From the NCBI GenBank assembly GCA_027451745.1, contig DAIDIP010000015.1, positions 1 through 64,000 on the forward strand: DNA of 64,000 bases. Direction: 5' to 3'. Below are positions 1 through 9,530 of the stretch, piece by piece. Source of the DNA: Candidatus Melainabacteria bacterium (lineage in GTDB: Bacteria; Cyanobacteriota; Vampirovibrionia; Obscuribacterales; Obscuribacteraceae). How positions within the stretch are numbered: position 1 is the stretch's first letter; every line of letters starts with the position of its first letter. The position numbers were made by a program, and so were the translations under genes. The notes beneath the pieces are model-generated. The model did not search any database, had not been told where the DNA came from, and saw nothing but the letters and a program-made list of their open reading frames with translations.

Positions 1-44
1 ACAAAATTTTCCAATAAAAAGTTCTCTTTGTCCCATCATTTATT

Positions 45-71
45 CAAAAAAATTGCCCTGTTTTGCAGGGC
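45..71 (-). terminator. Rho-independent terminator of the CPBP protease gene
   Basis: A 6-bp G+C-rich stem (55-60 pairing with 66-71, five-base loop) is followed, when read on the minus strand, by a run of seven T (AATTTTTTTG). It lies just downstream of the minus-strand gene that stops at 95, so it is the natural end of that transcript. Confidence 0.75.
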
Positions 72-94
72 GAACTATCTAGGGCTAATAAATT

Positions 95-3000
95 TTAGCC
101 AGTAAGTTTAGGTGAAGATTTTGAATTGATAATGCGGGTATGCAGATAGAGCAAATATAAGAACGGATAGATAAGAAAAACAAAAGAGATAATTAGTTCT
201 CTGTAAAATGTAGGGTAACCAAATTTCCAAAATTCTGAAGTAATTCCGTATGCTTGTATGATCCAAGGCATCAAAAATAGAGCAAGGATGTTTCGCCTAG
301 CTATATGCATAATGAAGATCCAGCAGCATATGGCTGCTGTGGTGAAAGTTAGCTGACTGCACACAAAGTCTTGCCAGTATCTAATACCTAAGTCTCCTAG
401 AGCGTGTACGAGTACAACGCAAGAAATTACTTTCCAAAATGTAGTTAAATGTAATTGCCGACAGATAGCTATAATCAAGGCGCTAGCTGAAACAACAAAT
501 ACAACTTGCCATAATAGTGATGTTGCCACTCCTAATGGACCAAAAAGTTTATTAACTATATCGGCAATAGGGGAGATAGCAGCAATTCCTACTTCATGTT
601 CTATTGAGAGAATTAGTGGGTTTTCGATACTGTTTATGAGCCAAAAGGCTGTTTGAGCTGCAATAGTCAATAAAATTGCATCCAACCATAAATCGCGATA
701 AAGCTTAGACAGTGGTTTATCCTGAGGTATTGTAATTAGAGTCACTAGAAGATTTTTAACTCTGTGTTTAAGATCCCAGCTGTTTCCGGCTAATACAACG
801 GCAATACCAAAAACAGCCAGTCCCCATACAAGAGCTAAGTTTACCAAATGACCAATGGCATAAGTTACATAGAAGGTATTTAGTGGTGTTGTAGAGTCGT
901 ATGAATTGAAAAATTCAGGCAATTCGTTGGCTCTATCGATGATAAAGCCAATTACTAAAAGAGTGGCAATAAAAAGAGCTTTACGCCAACGAATCTTATT
1001 GCTTTTAAAGAGAAGTATTATCCAAATTATGGCCGCAATAACAACAGCTGTTTTAAATATACTATGTATGACGACAGATATTTCTTGCAATTTGGTTTGT
1101 TTGAGTCTTTCCCATGTCCATTTGTCAGGTACGTCCCAAGAATGGCTCAAATTGGCGGGAATGTCGCCAATAGTAGAAATACTCACCTCAAAGTCAGCTT
1201 CGCCAACTTTATATTTGGGTACTTTGAAAGTGAAATGATAGTCGGTGCGATTTTTTCGCTTTGTTTTAGATGCATCTTTTAGTTCAAAGGGACTATATTG
1301 TTCGCAATAGGTACTGAGGAAATTTTCGGCTATGATTTGAGCTTTATGTTGGCTTAAATTGGCCCCAGGTTCGTTTTCGTCTCTTGTTATATCTAGAGCA
1401 ATGATTTTGCCATTTTCATCTAAGTAGCAATCGTATTCAGACGGTGTGAGAGGTTTAATAAATTTGACTACCCAAAGAAAGGGGTGTTCAATTTCTTCTG
1501 TTATTTTTTTGGTTCTATCAAAACCGATTTGTTCGTAGACATATTGCAGATCTTCTTGCTCTCGTGAGGACTTGAAATTGTTACCTATTAAAGTACTAAC
1601 TTTATAGCTGTTAATATCAATGTGCGAATTTTCTAAATACTCTTTGGCATTTTGAATAGCTTTATCTTGAGTAGCTTGCAGGCGAGCAGATGTTTCTCCC
1701 AAGTCATATGTTGGATCACCAATGATTAGATAAATTAGAAAGCCAAAAACGATTAACGTTAGAAGTGACCAGCGAATATTCTTGGTGAGTGCCTGGTATG
1801 ATTCTTCCAAATTTGCTTTGATTATATCTATAGGACAGAAGTTGGGCGCTGGACTGACAACTGTTTTGTTCAATAGTGTTTCGTCAACCGGTTTTTGTTT
1901 GCGGGAGGCAAAGAAACTATAGAAGGTGGCAATAATAATTGGTGCAAAAGGAAAGCAGGCTGACAATGCCTGCGCTGGGGACGCATTTAAAAGTGGGACG
2001 ATGCTATAGAAAGCATCAAAAGAGTAATGGGCAACAATACAAGCCAATAAACCAAAGCGATTCAAGAGCCAGCCGTCAAACACGCCTTCGATAGTGAGTT
2101 CCAGCCCCCTGGCGTAACACGGCTGCTGAGGATATGTGCTGTGCATAAAACCCCAGGCGACTGCTTGCAAAAAATTGGCCAACCAAAATCTACGGACTAC
2201 TATTTTGGTTAAACCCAACATCAAAACGCGATAAAGAATTTCTTCATTGCCTGAAGCAAAAGCCCCGGTATCTACGGCGCTAAACCAAGGGAAGTAAGTA
2301 CTAAGAACTTGATAATTGTTTACTTCTAGTGGACACCAAAAGTGAAATTGTTTGCCAATACCATAATAACAAATTTGATAACCAAGTCCCACAGCAAACC
2401 AGAGAATACCCGCTATAAGGCCTATAAAAACTTCTTTGCTTCGCAAGCCTGGTATTGTGAGTATTTTTTCTAACGCAATTTTATTGGGAAACAGTTTACT
2501 GTATACAAGCTCTCCGGCACCAGCCATGGTGGCAACTATCATTAGCAGCAACGGAGCATATAAAACAGTTGAAAGGGTGGATTTGATTATAAAAGCTTTT
2601 AACGAAGATTCAGGAGAATATGAAATAAGTAAGGTAGGAAAATTATTGAAAGCTTCAATGAGATATATGAGGGTGAAAACAGCGCCTGTAGTGAGGGCAA
2701 AGCGCCATCTGATAGCTCCCTCCGATAGTCCTCTCAAAAAAATGAAGGCGGCGGTAGGATATAGAAGTACATAAAAAATTGACGCTATTGATTCTAGTAA
2801 ATTATTTTTAGAACGAATTGTAGAATAATCTCTGTCCCATTTTTGTGGACGGTGAAGATAATAGCTAAATCCGGTAAGTTTATTTCCCGACAGGTCCACA
2901 GCCGCCCTTAGTTTGGCGTTATGCCAATCGAGTTTTTGATATTCCCAAGTAAAGTCATGATCTATGCGGTTCAGTCTTTGCGTTTCATCGTCATCAATAA

Positions 3001-3508
3001 GTTTGCAATCTTCTTCCTGCCAGCCATTAATTTCTTTGACAAAAGCGAATGCTCTTTTCTGAGCCTCGTCATGGTCGATGGAAGGCAACTTTTTGTCGTT
3101 AGGCAGATCGTACTCAAAATATATTAGTTTGCCGGCAGGACTAACTGCTATGTCCAATGTTTCTTGATCAAATGCTTTGCGATATGTGCAGAACCAATAA
3201 AAAATTGGCACAGTATTGTGCATCAATTCATTAGCTTGAGCATTACCTAATTCGTACTCTAGAAATGTTTTTGAATCATCATAGCCATTAAAGGTAATAG
3301 ATTTAATTAGTGGTTTTTTGTCATAATCTAGGCGATCTGCCCATTCATCAGCGGTCTTTGAAATGTCTGATTTGCTAATTGTCAGGTCTATTGAAGCATT
3401 TGGAAAGACACTATCTTTCTTATCGAGAAAAAGCCAGATGCCAGTTATTCCTAGCACAAATAAAATGATTAAAACGTGACTGTCTTTGGCGAAAAACTTT
3501 TTGATCAT
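95..3508 (-). CDS. Large CPBP-family intramembrane metalloprotease with a duplicated architecture
   Basis: A 1137-residue membrane protein. The first half has an N-terminal membrane segment, an extracytoplasmic region of about 200 residues with PepSY-like repeats, several membrane segments, then a CPBP (Abi/Rce1-type) core. Its signature residues are visible: EEILYR at 422-427, FMHS with His456, and HYSFD with His494 and Asp498, which are the glutamate and histidine ligands expected of this glutamic/metalloprotease family. The second half (about 575-1137) repeats the plan of extracytoplasmic domain plus membrane bundle, but the EExxxR motif is absent, so only the first copy looks catalytic. 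CPBP proteins are usually 200-350 residues, so the length is exceptional. Substrate unknown. ATG start; the gene is monocistronic with its own terminator. Confidence 0.85.
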   Translation of the reverse strand: MIKKFFAKDSHVLIILFVLGITGIWLFLDKKDSVFPNASIDLTISKSDISKTADEWADRLDYDKKPLIKSITFNGYDDSKTFLEYELGNAQANELMHNTVPIFYWFCTYRKAFDQETLDIAVSPAGKLIYFEYDLPNDKKLPSIDHDEAQKRAFAFVKEINGWQEEDCKLIDDDETQRLNRIDHDFTWEYQKLDWHNAKLRAAVDLSGNKLTGFSYYLHRPQKWDRDYSTIRSKNNLLESIASIFYVLLYPTAAFIFLRGLSEGAIRWRFALTTGAVFTLIYLIEAFNNFPTLLISYSPESSLKAFIIKSTLSTVLYAPLLLMIVATMAGAGELVYSKLFPNKIALEKILTIPGLRSKEVFIGLIAGILWFAVGLGYQICYYGIGKQFHFWCPLEVNNYQVLSTYFPWFSAVDTGAFASGNEEILYRVLMLGLTKIVVRRFWLANFLQAVAWGFMHSTYPQQPCYARGLELTIEGVFDGWLLNRFGLLACIVAHYSFDAFYSIVPLLNASPAQALSACFPFAPIIIATFYSFFASRKQKPVDETLLNKTVVSPAPNFCPIDIIKANLEESYQALTKNIRWSLLTLIVFGFLIYLIIGDPTYDLGETSARLQATQDKAIQNAKEYLENSHIDINSYKVSTLIGNNFKSSREQEDLQYVYEQIGFDRTKKITEEIEHPFLWVVKFIKPLTPSEYDCYLDENGKIIALDITRDENEPGANLSQHKAQIIAENFLSTYCEQYSPFELKDASKTKRKNRTDYHFTFKVPKYKVGEADFEVSISTIGDIPANLSHSWDVPDKWTWERLKQTKLQEISVVIHSIFKTAVVIAAIIWIILLFKSNKIRWRKALFIATLLVIGFIIDRANELPEFFNSYDSTTPLNTFYVTYAIGHLVNLALVWGLAVFGIAVVLAGNSWDLKHRVKNLLVTLITIPQDKPLSKLYRDLWLDAILLTIAAQTAFWLINSIENPLILSIEHEVGIAAISPIADIVNKLFGPLGVATSLLWQVVFVVSASALIIAICRQLHLTTFWKVISCVVLVHALGDLGIRYWQDFVCSQLTFTTAAICCWIFIMHIARRNILALFLMPWIIQAYGITSEFWKFGYPTFYRELIISFVFLIYPFLYLLYLHTRIINSKSSPKLTG

Positions 3509-3590
3509 GGCAGCTTTCGAAGGCTTGTGCAGAGTATAGAACTATGAACAACACCCCGATACCTCTACTTTGGATTATACCCACAGATAC

Positions 3591-3610
3591 TGGTTTTTAG
3601 TGGTTTTTAG
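3591..3610. repeat. Perfect 10-bp tandem duplication at a gene end
   Basis: The ten bases TGGTTTTTAG occur twice head to tail. The second copy contains the stop codon of the minus-strand vWA gene (3607-3609). Probably a simple slippage duplication; no function is inferred. Confidence 0.6.
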
Positions 3611-4542
3611 TCTAGATTGTCAGCTAAAGACCGCGCTAAGCCTGAGTTTTGAACGTCTGAGAAAGGCACACACTTAACTATATTAAAAGCGGCACCATCT
3701 GCCACAAGGTTATTGGATAAATTAGCGACGAATTTCTCACCCTTTGAATCATGGCTTCCTATCAGAAAAAAGACAATTCTAATCTCTTCTTGATTTTGTA
3801 ATGAATGAGTGAGATCAACTAGTTGTCTGCGGACTTCTTTGGGTTGATCAGGGCAACCATCAGTGATTATGCCAATTAATAATGGCTTGATTCGTCCTTG
3901 AGAAAGTTGTTTGCGTTTGAAATAATCAGTAAAAACTGCATTGAGAGGGGCAGTGAGATTAGTGCTGCCACCTGGTGAATTTCTAGCAAAGATTTGTCCT
4001 AAATTGCTTGTGCTGGCATGTGGAAATAAATAATAGCCAGAGTCAAAAAGCAAAATAGTGAAGCCTTCTGGAATCACCTGACGAGTAAGTTCTGACATCT
4101 GTGCTGTCTGACTTTGGCACCATTGCCAGCGCGAGTTAGAGAAGAGTGATCCAAATAATAAAGATGAAAGTATGGATTTGCCACCTGAGCTGATAGGACA
4201 ATCTGCTGTTGCCATTGAACCTGATTTATCTATTAATAAAACAATGTCGTGGGCAGCTAAGCGTTGCAATTGAACTTGAGTCAAGCTGTTCTGTTGGGCT
4301 TGCACACCGCCTTTTAGGGATTGAGTACTCTGAGAAGCAGGGGGTAAATTAATACGGAAAGCAGAGCTATTATCGTTAATTATTGTCTGTCTACTGGGGG
4401 CAAGTGGCGGATAGGCAGAGGAATTTATATTGCTGTCAGAACGAGACAGGCGAAAAGTTTCCTGAGCATGGATTGCTACATTGCATACTATGGCGAATGC
4501 TAGAACTATAAATATACAAAGCAGATTGAGATTTTTGTTCAT
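3607..4542 (-). CDS. Secreted von Willebrand factor A domain protein
   Basis: A 311-residue protein with an N-terminal signal peptide (hydrophobic run around residues 7-24, cleavage near AHA/Q27) and a vWA domain from about residue 98 to the end. A complete metal-ion-dependent adhesion site is visible: DKSGSM at 105-110, Thr194 in GGSTNL, and Asp228 in TDGCPD. vWA domains with intact MIDAS usually bind a protein ligand through a divalent metal; here this would be in the periplasm or outside the cell. The linker at residues 28-95 is polar and low in complexity. The DoxX-like gene lies 12 nt upstream on the same strand, so they may be cotranscribed. Ligand and role are unknown. Confidence 0.82.
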   Translation of the reverse strand: MNKNLNLLCIFIVLAFAIVCNVAIHAQETFRLSRSDSNINSSAYPPLAPSRQTIINDNSSAFRINLPPASQSTQSLKGGVQAQQNSLTQVQLQRLAAHDIVLLIDKSGSMATADCPISSGGKSILSSLLFGSLFSNSRWQWCQSQTAQMSELTRQVIPEGFTILLFDSGYYLFPHASTSNLGQIFARNSPGGSTNLTAPLNAVFTDYFKRKQLSQGRIKPLLIGIITDGCPDQPKEVRRQLVDLTHSLQNQEEIRIVFFLIGSHDSKGEKFVANLSNNLVADGAAFNIVKCVPFSDVQNSGLARSLADNLD

Positions 4543-4554
4543 TTGTCAGGTTTA

Positions 4555-4938
4555 CTAACTTTCTTTGGCGTCTTCAGATAATACATTAACGCCCATTATT
4601 AACAAGAATTGAAGCGGTAAACGAGCCCACAAAAGCCAGCTCGGAATAAAGCCAAAATCGATTTTATTTACTGCCATATTTATATTGGCTGGTAAAACTC
4701 CATATAGAAGAGCAATTAATCCTTTGGCAGCAAAGCGTCGAGTAAATGGTACAAGGAGCCCCAGTCCACCAAGGATTTCGAGTAAGCCGCTTAAATAGAC
4801 CATTTCTTTGCGTTTGGGTAAGAATTTTGGTGTGACAGCCACGAAGGTAGCTGGTTTGATGAAGTGCATGGCGCCGGTGCAGACAAAAAATAATGCCAAC
4901 AATTGTCTAGCTGGACTGTTTACTAGAAATTTCATCAT
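4555..4938 (-). CDS. DoxX-like membrane protein
   Basis: A 127-residue protein with four predicted membrane segments and the DoxX/DoxX-like layout: an N-terminal helix, the FLPKRKEMVYLSG loop, then a Gly-rich helix with LGGLGLLVPF. DoxX proteins are small inner-membrane proteins, some linked to redox or detoxification functions, but the reaction of this branch is not known. The first two codons are both ATG and are preceded by a strong Shine-Dalgarno sequence (GGAGGAG), which fixes the start. The vWA gene follows directly on the same strand, suggesting one transcript. Family call is good; specific function is not inferred. Confidence 0.78.
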   Translation of the reverse strand: MMKFLVNSPARQLLALFFVCTGAMHFIKPATFVAVTPKFLPKRKEMVYLSGLLEILGGLGLLVPFTRRFAAKGLIALLYGVLPANINMAVNKIDFGFIPSWLLWARLPLQFLLIMGVNVLSEDAKES

Positions 4939-5053
4939 TGTGCTCCTCCATTGATATTATAAGGAGTATTCTCATAATCATATAGACTTTTGCTTTGATG
5001 AGTATGTTTTTGAAGCCATCTATCGCCGTAAGTCTTAAGTATTTGCTGTATAT

Positions 5054-5091
5054 AAAAGGATAGCCAGAACAAAAGTTCTGGCTATCCTTTT
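5054..5091 (-). terminator. Terminator of the nrdA-nrdB operon (probably bidirectional)
   Basis: A perfect 17-bp stem (5054-5070 with 5075-5091) with an AAAA loop sits 17 nt past the nrdB stop. It starts with A-rich and ends with T-rich bases, and on the plus strand it runs into TTGTTTTTT, so it can stop transcription in both directions and separates nrdB from the DoxX gene. Confidence 0.85.
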
Positions 5092-5108
5092 TGTTTTTTA
5101 GTTGTGGG

Positions 5109-6335
5109 TTAGTCCCAAGAAAGAGCGCCGCCTACTTGATAGTCGATTACGCGTGTTTCAAAGAAATTCTTTTCTTTCTTGAGATCAAGCATTTCGCTCA
5201 TCCATGGGAATGGATTTTGAGCACCTGGATATTGCTCTGATAGACCAATTTGTTTCAAGCGACGATTAGCGATGAATTTCAAATAGTCAGAGAACATTGG
5301 TACGTTAAGACCAAGTACACCACGAGGCATTGTGTCTTCAGCATAACGGAATTCAAGATCAACACCTTGCTTGATTAGTTCAATAATTTCTTGCTGGAAT
5401 TCTGGTGTCCATAGATGTGGATTCTCAGCTTTGATTTGATTGATCAAATCAATACCAAAATTAAGGTGCATAGATTCATCACGCAAAATATATTGAAATT
5501 CTTCTGATGCGCCAGTCATTTTGTTTTGTCTGCCGAAGGCTAACATTTGGACAAAGCCGACATAGAAGAAAATTCCTTCCATAATGACATAGAAGCCAAT
5601 TAGATTGCGAAGCAGCCTTCTATCGGTTTCGACAGTACCAGTATGGAAATTAGGATCAGACAATTCTTGAGTGAATTGTAATTCAAAAGCAGCTTTATCA
5701 TGAATGCTTGGTATTTCACGGTACATATTGAAGACTTCGCCTTCGTCTAAGCCCAGGCTTTCAATTACATATTGATATGCATGAGTATGAAGAGCTTCTT
5801 CAAAAGATTGTCTGAGCAAATACTGGCGACATTCAGGATTGGTGATGTGGCGGTAAATTGCTAGAACCAAATTGTTTGCAACTAAAGAGTCAGCTGTTGA
5901 GAAAAAGCCAAGATTACGTTTGATGATTGTACGTTCGTCATCAGTAAGTCCATTTGGATCTTTCCAAAGAGCAATATCACGGCTCATGCTAATTTCTTGT
6001 GGCATCCAGTGATTGGCACAAGCGTCCAAATATTTTTGCCAAGCCCATTCATATTTGAAAGGAACCAATTGATTTAAATCAGCACGACAATTAATGATGC
6101 GCTTTTCGTCTACTTTAATACGGGCAGCATTCATTTCTATTTTTTCTAGACCAGTAGCACCTGCTTGATTATCTGTTACTTGAGCATTTGGTACTATTTT
6201 CAGTCCAGGTTTGCTAGAAGCAGCAGCTGCTAAATTACCTAATACAGCTGCTGGTGCTGGTCCTGTGCCGGCAGCAACAGGGGTTTTAGGAGCTGGTTGG
6301 TCTGTAGTATTAGTTGTGTCATCAAACATGAGCAT
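5109..6335 (-). CDS. nrdB: Class I ribonucleotide reductase, beta (radical-generating) subunit
   Basis: NrdB houses the di-metal centre and tyrosyl radical that activates NrdA to reduce ribonucleotides to deoxyribonucleotides. All expected residues can be placed: metal ligands Asp149, Glu180, His183, Glu253, Glu287 and His290. Tyr187 lies four residues after His183, exactly where the radical tyrosine sits in E. coli NrdB (Y122), so this is a tyrosyl-radical enzyme rather than a Phe-type class Ic enzyme. The protein is 408 residues because of a 70-75 residue Ala/Pro/Thr-rich N-terminal extension before the conserved core; a later ATG at codon 68 would remove most of it. The gene follows nrdA by 41 nt on the same strand, so the two form an operon. 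AAGAAGAAGG upstream may serve as the ribosome binding site. Confidence 0.95.
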   Translation of the reverse strand: MLMFDDTTNTTDQPAPKTPVAAGTGPAPAAVLGNLAAAASSKPGLKIVPNAQVTDNQAGATGLEKIEMNAARIKVDEKRIINCRADLNQLVPFKYEWAWQKYLDACANHWMPQEISMSRDIALWKDPNGLTDDERTIIKRNLGFFSTADSLVANNLVLAIYRHITNPECRQYLLRQSFEEALHTHAYQYVIESLGLDEGEVFNMYREIPSIHDKAAFELQFTQELSDPNFHTGTVETDRRLLRNLIGFYVIMEGIFFYVGFVQMLAFGRQNKMTGASEEFQYILRDESMHLNFGIDLINQIKAENPHLWTPEFQQEIIELIKQGVDLEFRYAEDTMPRGVLGLNVPMFSDYLKFIANRRLKQIGLSEQYPGAQNPFPWMSEMLDLKKEKNFFETRVIDYQVGGALSWD

Positions 6336-6376
6336 AATTTTTGTCCCTTCTTCTTCAAAGTACCCCTAGAGAATAA

Positions 6377-9280
6377 TTATTGGCAAGCCTCGCAATCTGG
6401 ATCAGTAATTGAACAGGCTTTAACAGTATCAATTATTGAATCAAGGGTTGCTTCATAGGCAGCATGGTCAAGAGCTGAGCCATTTCCATTGCCGTTACCG
6501 TTGTACTCCTGTCTAGATATGTTTTTTACAGCATTAAGAGCAGATGATTGAACAGTGGATTTTTCTGCTGCAGTAGCACTAGTTGTACGCAAATAATAGG
6601 TGGTTTTTAGACCAACTTGCCAAGCAAGTTTGTATAGTTCATCAATTTTGCGTCCGCTAGGCTCAGCCATGTACAGATTCAGACTTTGGGCTTGATCTAT
6701 CCATTTTTGTCTTCTTGCTGCTGCTTGAATTAACCAGTATGGTTCGATTTCAAAAGCAGTAGCGTAGAGCTTTTTAAGTTCAGCGGGAATTCGTTCAATT
6801 GGTTGTACAGAACCATCGAAGTATTTGAGGTCGTGTACCATTACTTCGTCCCAAATTCTTATTGCTTTCAAATCATTAACAAGATTGCCGTTGAGCACGG
6901 TAAATTCGCCAGATAGATTTGATTTTACGTAAAGATTTTGGAAAGTAGGCTCAATTGATTGGGTGACACCAACGATATTAGATATGGTGGCAGTTGGAGC
7001 AATAGCTAAGCAATTGCTGTTACGCATACCCCACTGAGCAATATGCTCACGTACTGGTGTCCAGTCAAGTCTTCCTTCAGCTTTAATTGGAATGTCACAA
7101 CCGCGTGATTCAGCTAACATTCTAAGGCTGTCTTGAGGTAATATGCCTTTATCCCATAATGAGCCTTTGTAGCTAGAGTAAACACCACGTTCACGTGCCA
7201 ATTCACTGCTGGCAAGAATGGCATGATAGCTAATCATTTCTTGGCTGAAGTCAGCAATTTCAATTGCTTCTTCAGAAGCATAAGGAACACGCATTCTAAC
7301 AAGCATATCTTGGAAGCCCATAACGCCTAGACCAACCGGACGATGTCTTAAGTTGGAGCGTTTGGCTTTGTCAACACTGTAATAGTTTATGTCTACTACG
7401 TTGTCGAGCATTCTTATGGCTGTACGGGTTGTGCGAGAGATTTTATCCCAATCAAGTTGATTATGTTCATTCAAATGATTGAGCAGATTGATAGAACCCA
7501 AATTGCAAACAGCTATTTCTTGCACTGAGGTGTTGAGAGTAATTTCGGTGCAAAGATTGGAGCTGTGCACAACGCCAATATGTTGTTGGGGGCTGCGAAT
7601 ATTGCAGGCATCTTTGAAGGTCATCCATGGATGACCTGTTTCAAACAGCATGGAAAGCATTTTGCGCCATAGATCCTTAGCTGCTACACGTTTGAAGAGT
7701 TTTATTTCTCCATTGTGTGTCATGCCCTCATAACGCTCATAAGCTTCTTTGAAAGCGTGACCGTATAAGTTGTGCAAATCTGGCACATCATCTGGACTAA
7801 ATAATGTCCAATTACCATCTTGCATTACTCTTTCCATGAAAAGATCAGGCACCCAATTGGCCGTATTCATATCATGAGTACGTCTGCGATCATCACCAGT
7901 GTTTTTTCTTAGTTCGAGAAATTCTTCTACATCTAAATGCCAAGTTTCTAAATAGCAGCAAACTGCACCTTTGCGTTTACCACCTTGATTAACGGCAACA
8001 GCAGTATCGTTTACTACTTTGAGGAAAGGCACAACGCCTTGGCTTTTGCCATTAGTACCTTTAATATGAGCACCTAAAGCTCGCACTGGTGTCCAGTCAT
8101 TACCTAAGCCGCCAGAAAACTTAGACAGTAAAGCATTGTCTTTCATGACGTCATAAATACTGGTTAAATCATCATCTACTGTATTTAAGAAGCAAGATGA
8201 TAATTGAGGACGATGAGTGCCAGAATTAAATAAAGTTGGTGTGGAAGAAACATAATCGAAGCTAGAAAGCAAATTATAGAATTCAATTGCTCTATCTTCT
8301 TTATTGTTTTCTTCAATAGCTAAGCCCATAGCCACACGCATCCAGAAAGATTGTGGCAATTCGATTCTTCTGCCTTGTACATGAACAAGATAACGATCGA
8401 CAAGTGTTTGCAAGCCCAAATATTGGAATTTGAGGTCGCGGTCAGCATGAAGAGCTACAGCTATTTTGTCTAGATCAAATTCTTTGAGTCTAGGATCTAA
8501 TAACCCAGCATCAATACCTTTTTGAAGATATTCTCTAAAGTAACCAGGGTAGCGTTCAGTCATTGTTGATTGAGCAACTGGTTCGCCCAATACTTCTTGA
8601 CGGACTTGGTCTAAAAGCAAGCGAGCAGCAACATAAGTGTAATTTGGCTCACTTTCAATTAAGGCGCGGGTGCCAAAAATAGCCGATTGGAATACTTCTG
8701 TTTCTTTGACGCCTTCATATAGGTTAGACAATGTGCCATTGATAATCTTTTGGGCGCAAACGCCTTCTAAGCCGACACAAGCTTCTTCAACAACTGAAAA
8801 AAGGCGGCAAGCTTCTAAAGGAATAGTGTGCCCGTGAACAGTAATGACATTAATATGGGGAATGCCAGGAATAGTGGATGGGCTTTCTGCTGCTCTTTGT
8901 TTAGCTCGTTCTTCTCTATATAGAATGTAACGGCGAGCGACTTCATGCTCTCCAGTGCGCATTAAGGCTAATTCAACTTGGTCCTGGATATGTTCAATAT
9001 GTAAAAGTCCGCCATTAGGTAAACGGCGTTTAAGGGTATCTACAATTTGAGGAGTTAATTTTTGGACGAGATCTTTGATACGGGAGCTTTCCGGGGCATC
9101 TTGTCCCTCTACTGCCAGGAAGGCTTTTGTCATAGCAATAGCTATTTTTTTAGGGTCAAAATCAACAACAGTGTTATTGCGGCGCAGAACCTTATAAGGC
9201 TCCTGATTTGGAGTCTGTGGGGGTGAAAGATCTATATAATCGAATCCCATTGCTTGCTGCGTTTGCGTAACCTGTGTCAT
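6377..9280 (-). CDS. nrdA: Class I ribonucleotide reductase, alpha (catalytic) subunit
   Basis: NrdA binds the ribonucleotide and carries out radical-based 2'-OH reduction. The 967-residue protein begins with an ATP-cone regulatory domain (about residues 28-125), which predicts dATP feedback inhibition. Catalytic residues are all present: Cys363 (SSCFL), Asn575, Cys577 and Glu579 (NLCTE), Cys592 (VCNLGS), and the paired radical-transfer tyrosines in TTYYLRT. The C-terminus ends in CEACQ, the swinging Cys pair that thioredoxin/glutaredoxin re-reduces, tethered by a flexible GN-repeat linker. The ATG is preceded by AGGAG at good spacing. nrdB follows. The long upstream gap holds NrdR-box-like palindromes, so repression by NrdR is likely. 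Confidence 0.96.
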   Translation of the reverse strand: MTQVTQTQQAMGFDYIDLSPPQTPNQEPYKVLRRNNTVVDFDPKKIAIAMTKAFLAVEGQDAPESSRIKDLVQKLTPQIVDTLKRRLPNGGLLHIEHIQDQVELALMRTGEHEVARRYILYREERAKQRAAESPSTIPGIPHINVITVHGHTIPLEACRLFSVVEEACVGLEGVCAQKIINGTLSNLYEGVKETEVFQSAIFGTRALIESEPNYTYVAARLLLDQVRQEVLGEPVAQSTMTERYPGYFREYLQKGIDAGLLDPRLKEFDLDKIAVALHADRDLKFQYLGLQTLVDRYLVHVQGRRIELPQSFWMRVAMGLAIEENNKEDRAIEFYNLLSSFDYVSSTPTLFNSGTHRPQLSSCFLNTVDDDLTSIYDVMKDNALLSKFSGGLGNDWTPVRALGAHIKGTNGKSQGVVPFLKVVNDTAVAVNQGGKRKGAVCCYLETWHLDVEEFLELRKNTGDDRRRTHDMNTANWVPDLFMERVMQDGNWTLFSPDDVPDLHNLYGHAFKEAYERYEGMTHNGEIKLFKRVAAKDLWRKMLSMLFETGHPWMTFKDACNIRSPQQHIGVVHSSNLCTEITLNTSVQEIAVCNLGSINLLNHLNEHNQLDWDKISRTTRTAIRMLDNVVDINYYSVDKAKRSNLRHRPVGLGVMGFQDMLVRMRVPYASEEAIEIADFSQEMISYHAILASSELARERGVYSSYKGSLWDKGILPQDSLRMLAESRGCDIPIKAEGRLDWTPVREHIAQWGMRNSNCLAIAPTATISNIVGVTQSIEPTFQNLYVKSNLSGEFTVLNGNLVNDLKAIRIWDEVMVHDLKYFDGSVQPIERIPAELKKLYATAFEIEPYWLIQAAARRQKWIDQAQSLNLYMAEPSGRKIDELYKLAWQVGLKTTYYLRTTSATAAEKSTVQSSALNAVKNISRQEYNGNGNGNGSALDHAAYEATLDSIIDTVKACSITDPDCEACQ

Positions 9281-9341
9281 CTTTTGCTCCTGTCTCCCTT
9301 TTTGTATTTTACTATATTACTAGCGTTTTATCTTTAGTAAA

Positions 9342-9357
9342 GCACTATTAGTAGTGT
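9342..9357. promoter_or_regulatory. Candidate NrdR box (nrdA-proximal)
   Basis: GCACTATTAGTAGTGT, a near-palindrome, matches 12 of 16 positions of the NrdR consensus (acaCwAtATaTwGtgt), including the key C and G ten bases apart. It lies 62 bp upstream of the nrdA start codon. A partial match (ACTATAT, 9311-9317) lies about three helical turns closer to the gene, the usual spacing of paired NrdR boxes, but only half of it is convincing. Confidence 0.55.
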
Positions 9358-9402
9358 TTTTAGATTAAAAATGCACTTTTGTCTAAAAGGGGCAGAAAAA
9401 TC

Positions 9403-9431
9403 GATAAATCTCTCAAATGAGATGATTTATC
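9403..9431. other. 12-bp stem-loop in the nrd-osmC gap
   Basis: GATAAATCTCTC pairs with GAGATGATTTATC across an AAAT loop, with a single bulged base. No T-run follows on either strand, so it is unlikely to be a terminator. It could be a 5'-UTR structure or a protein-binding inverted repeat. Confidence 0.4.
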
Positions 9432-9530
9432 AGCAATTTATTTAGATTCCAGACAAAAATGATTATCTTGCCAAATTACCATTACTCTATGGCTGGCACA
9501 AGACTGGCGATTGTATTGATTAATAGGACA

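Noticed and set aside
906-1282. Plus-strand ORFs antisense to the CPBP gene
   Set aside because: Shadows of a long coding sequence with clear protease motifs on the other strand.
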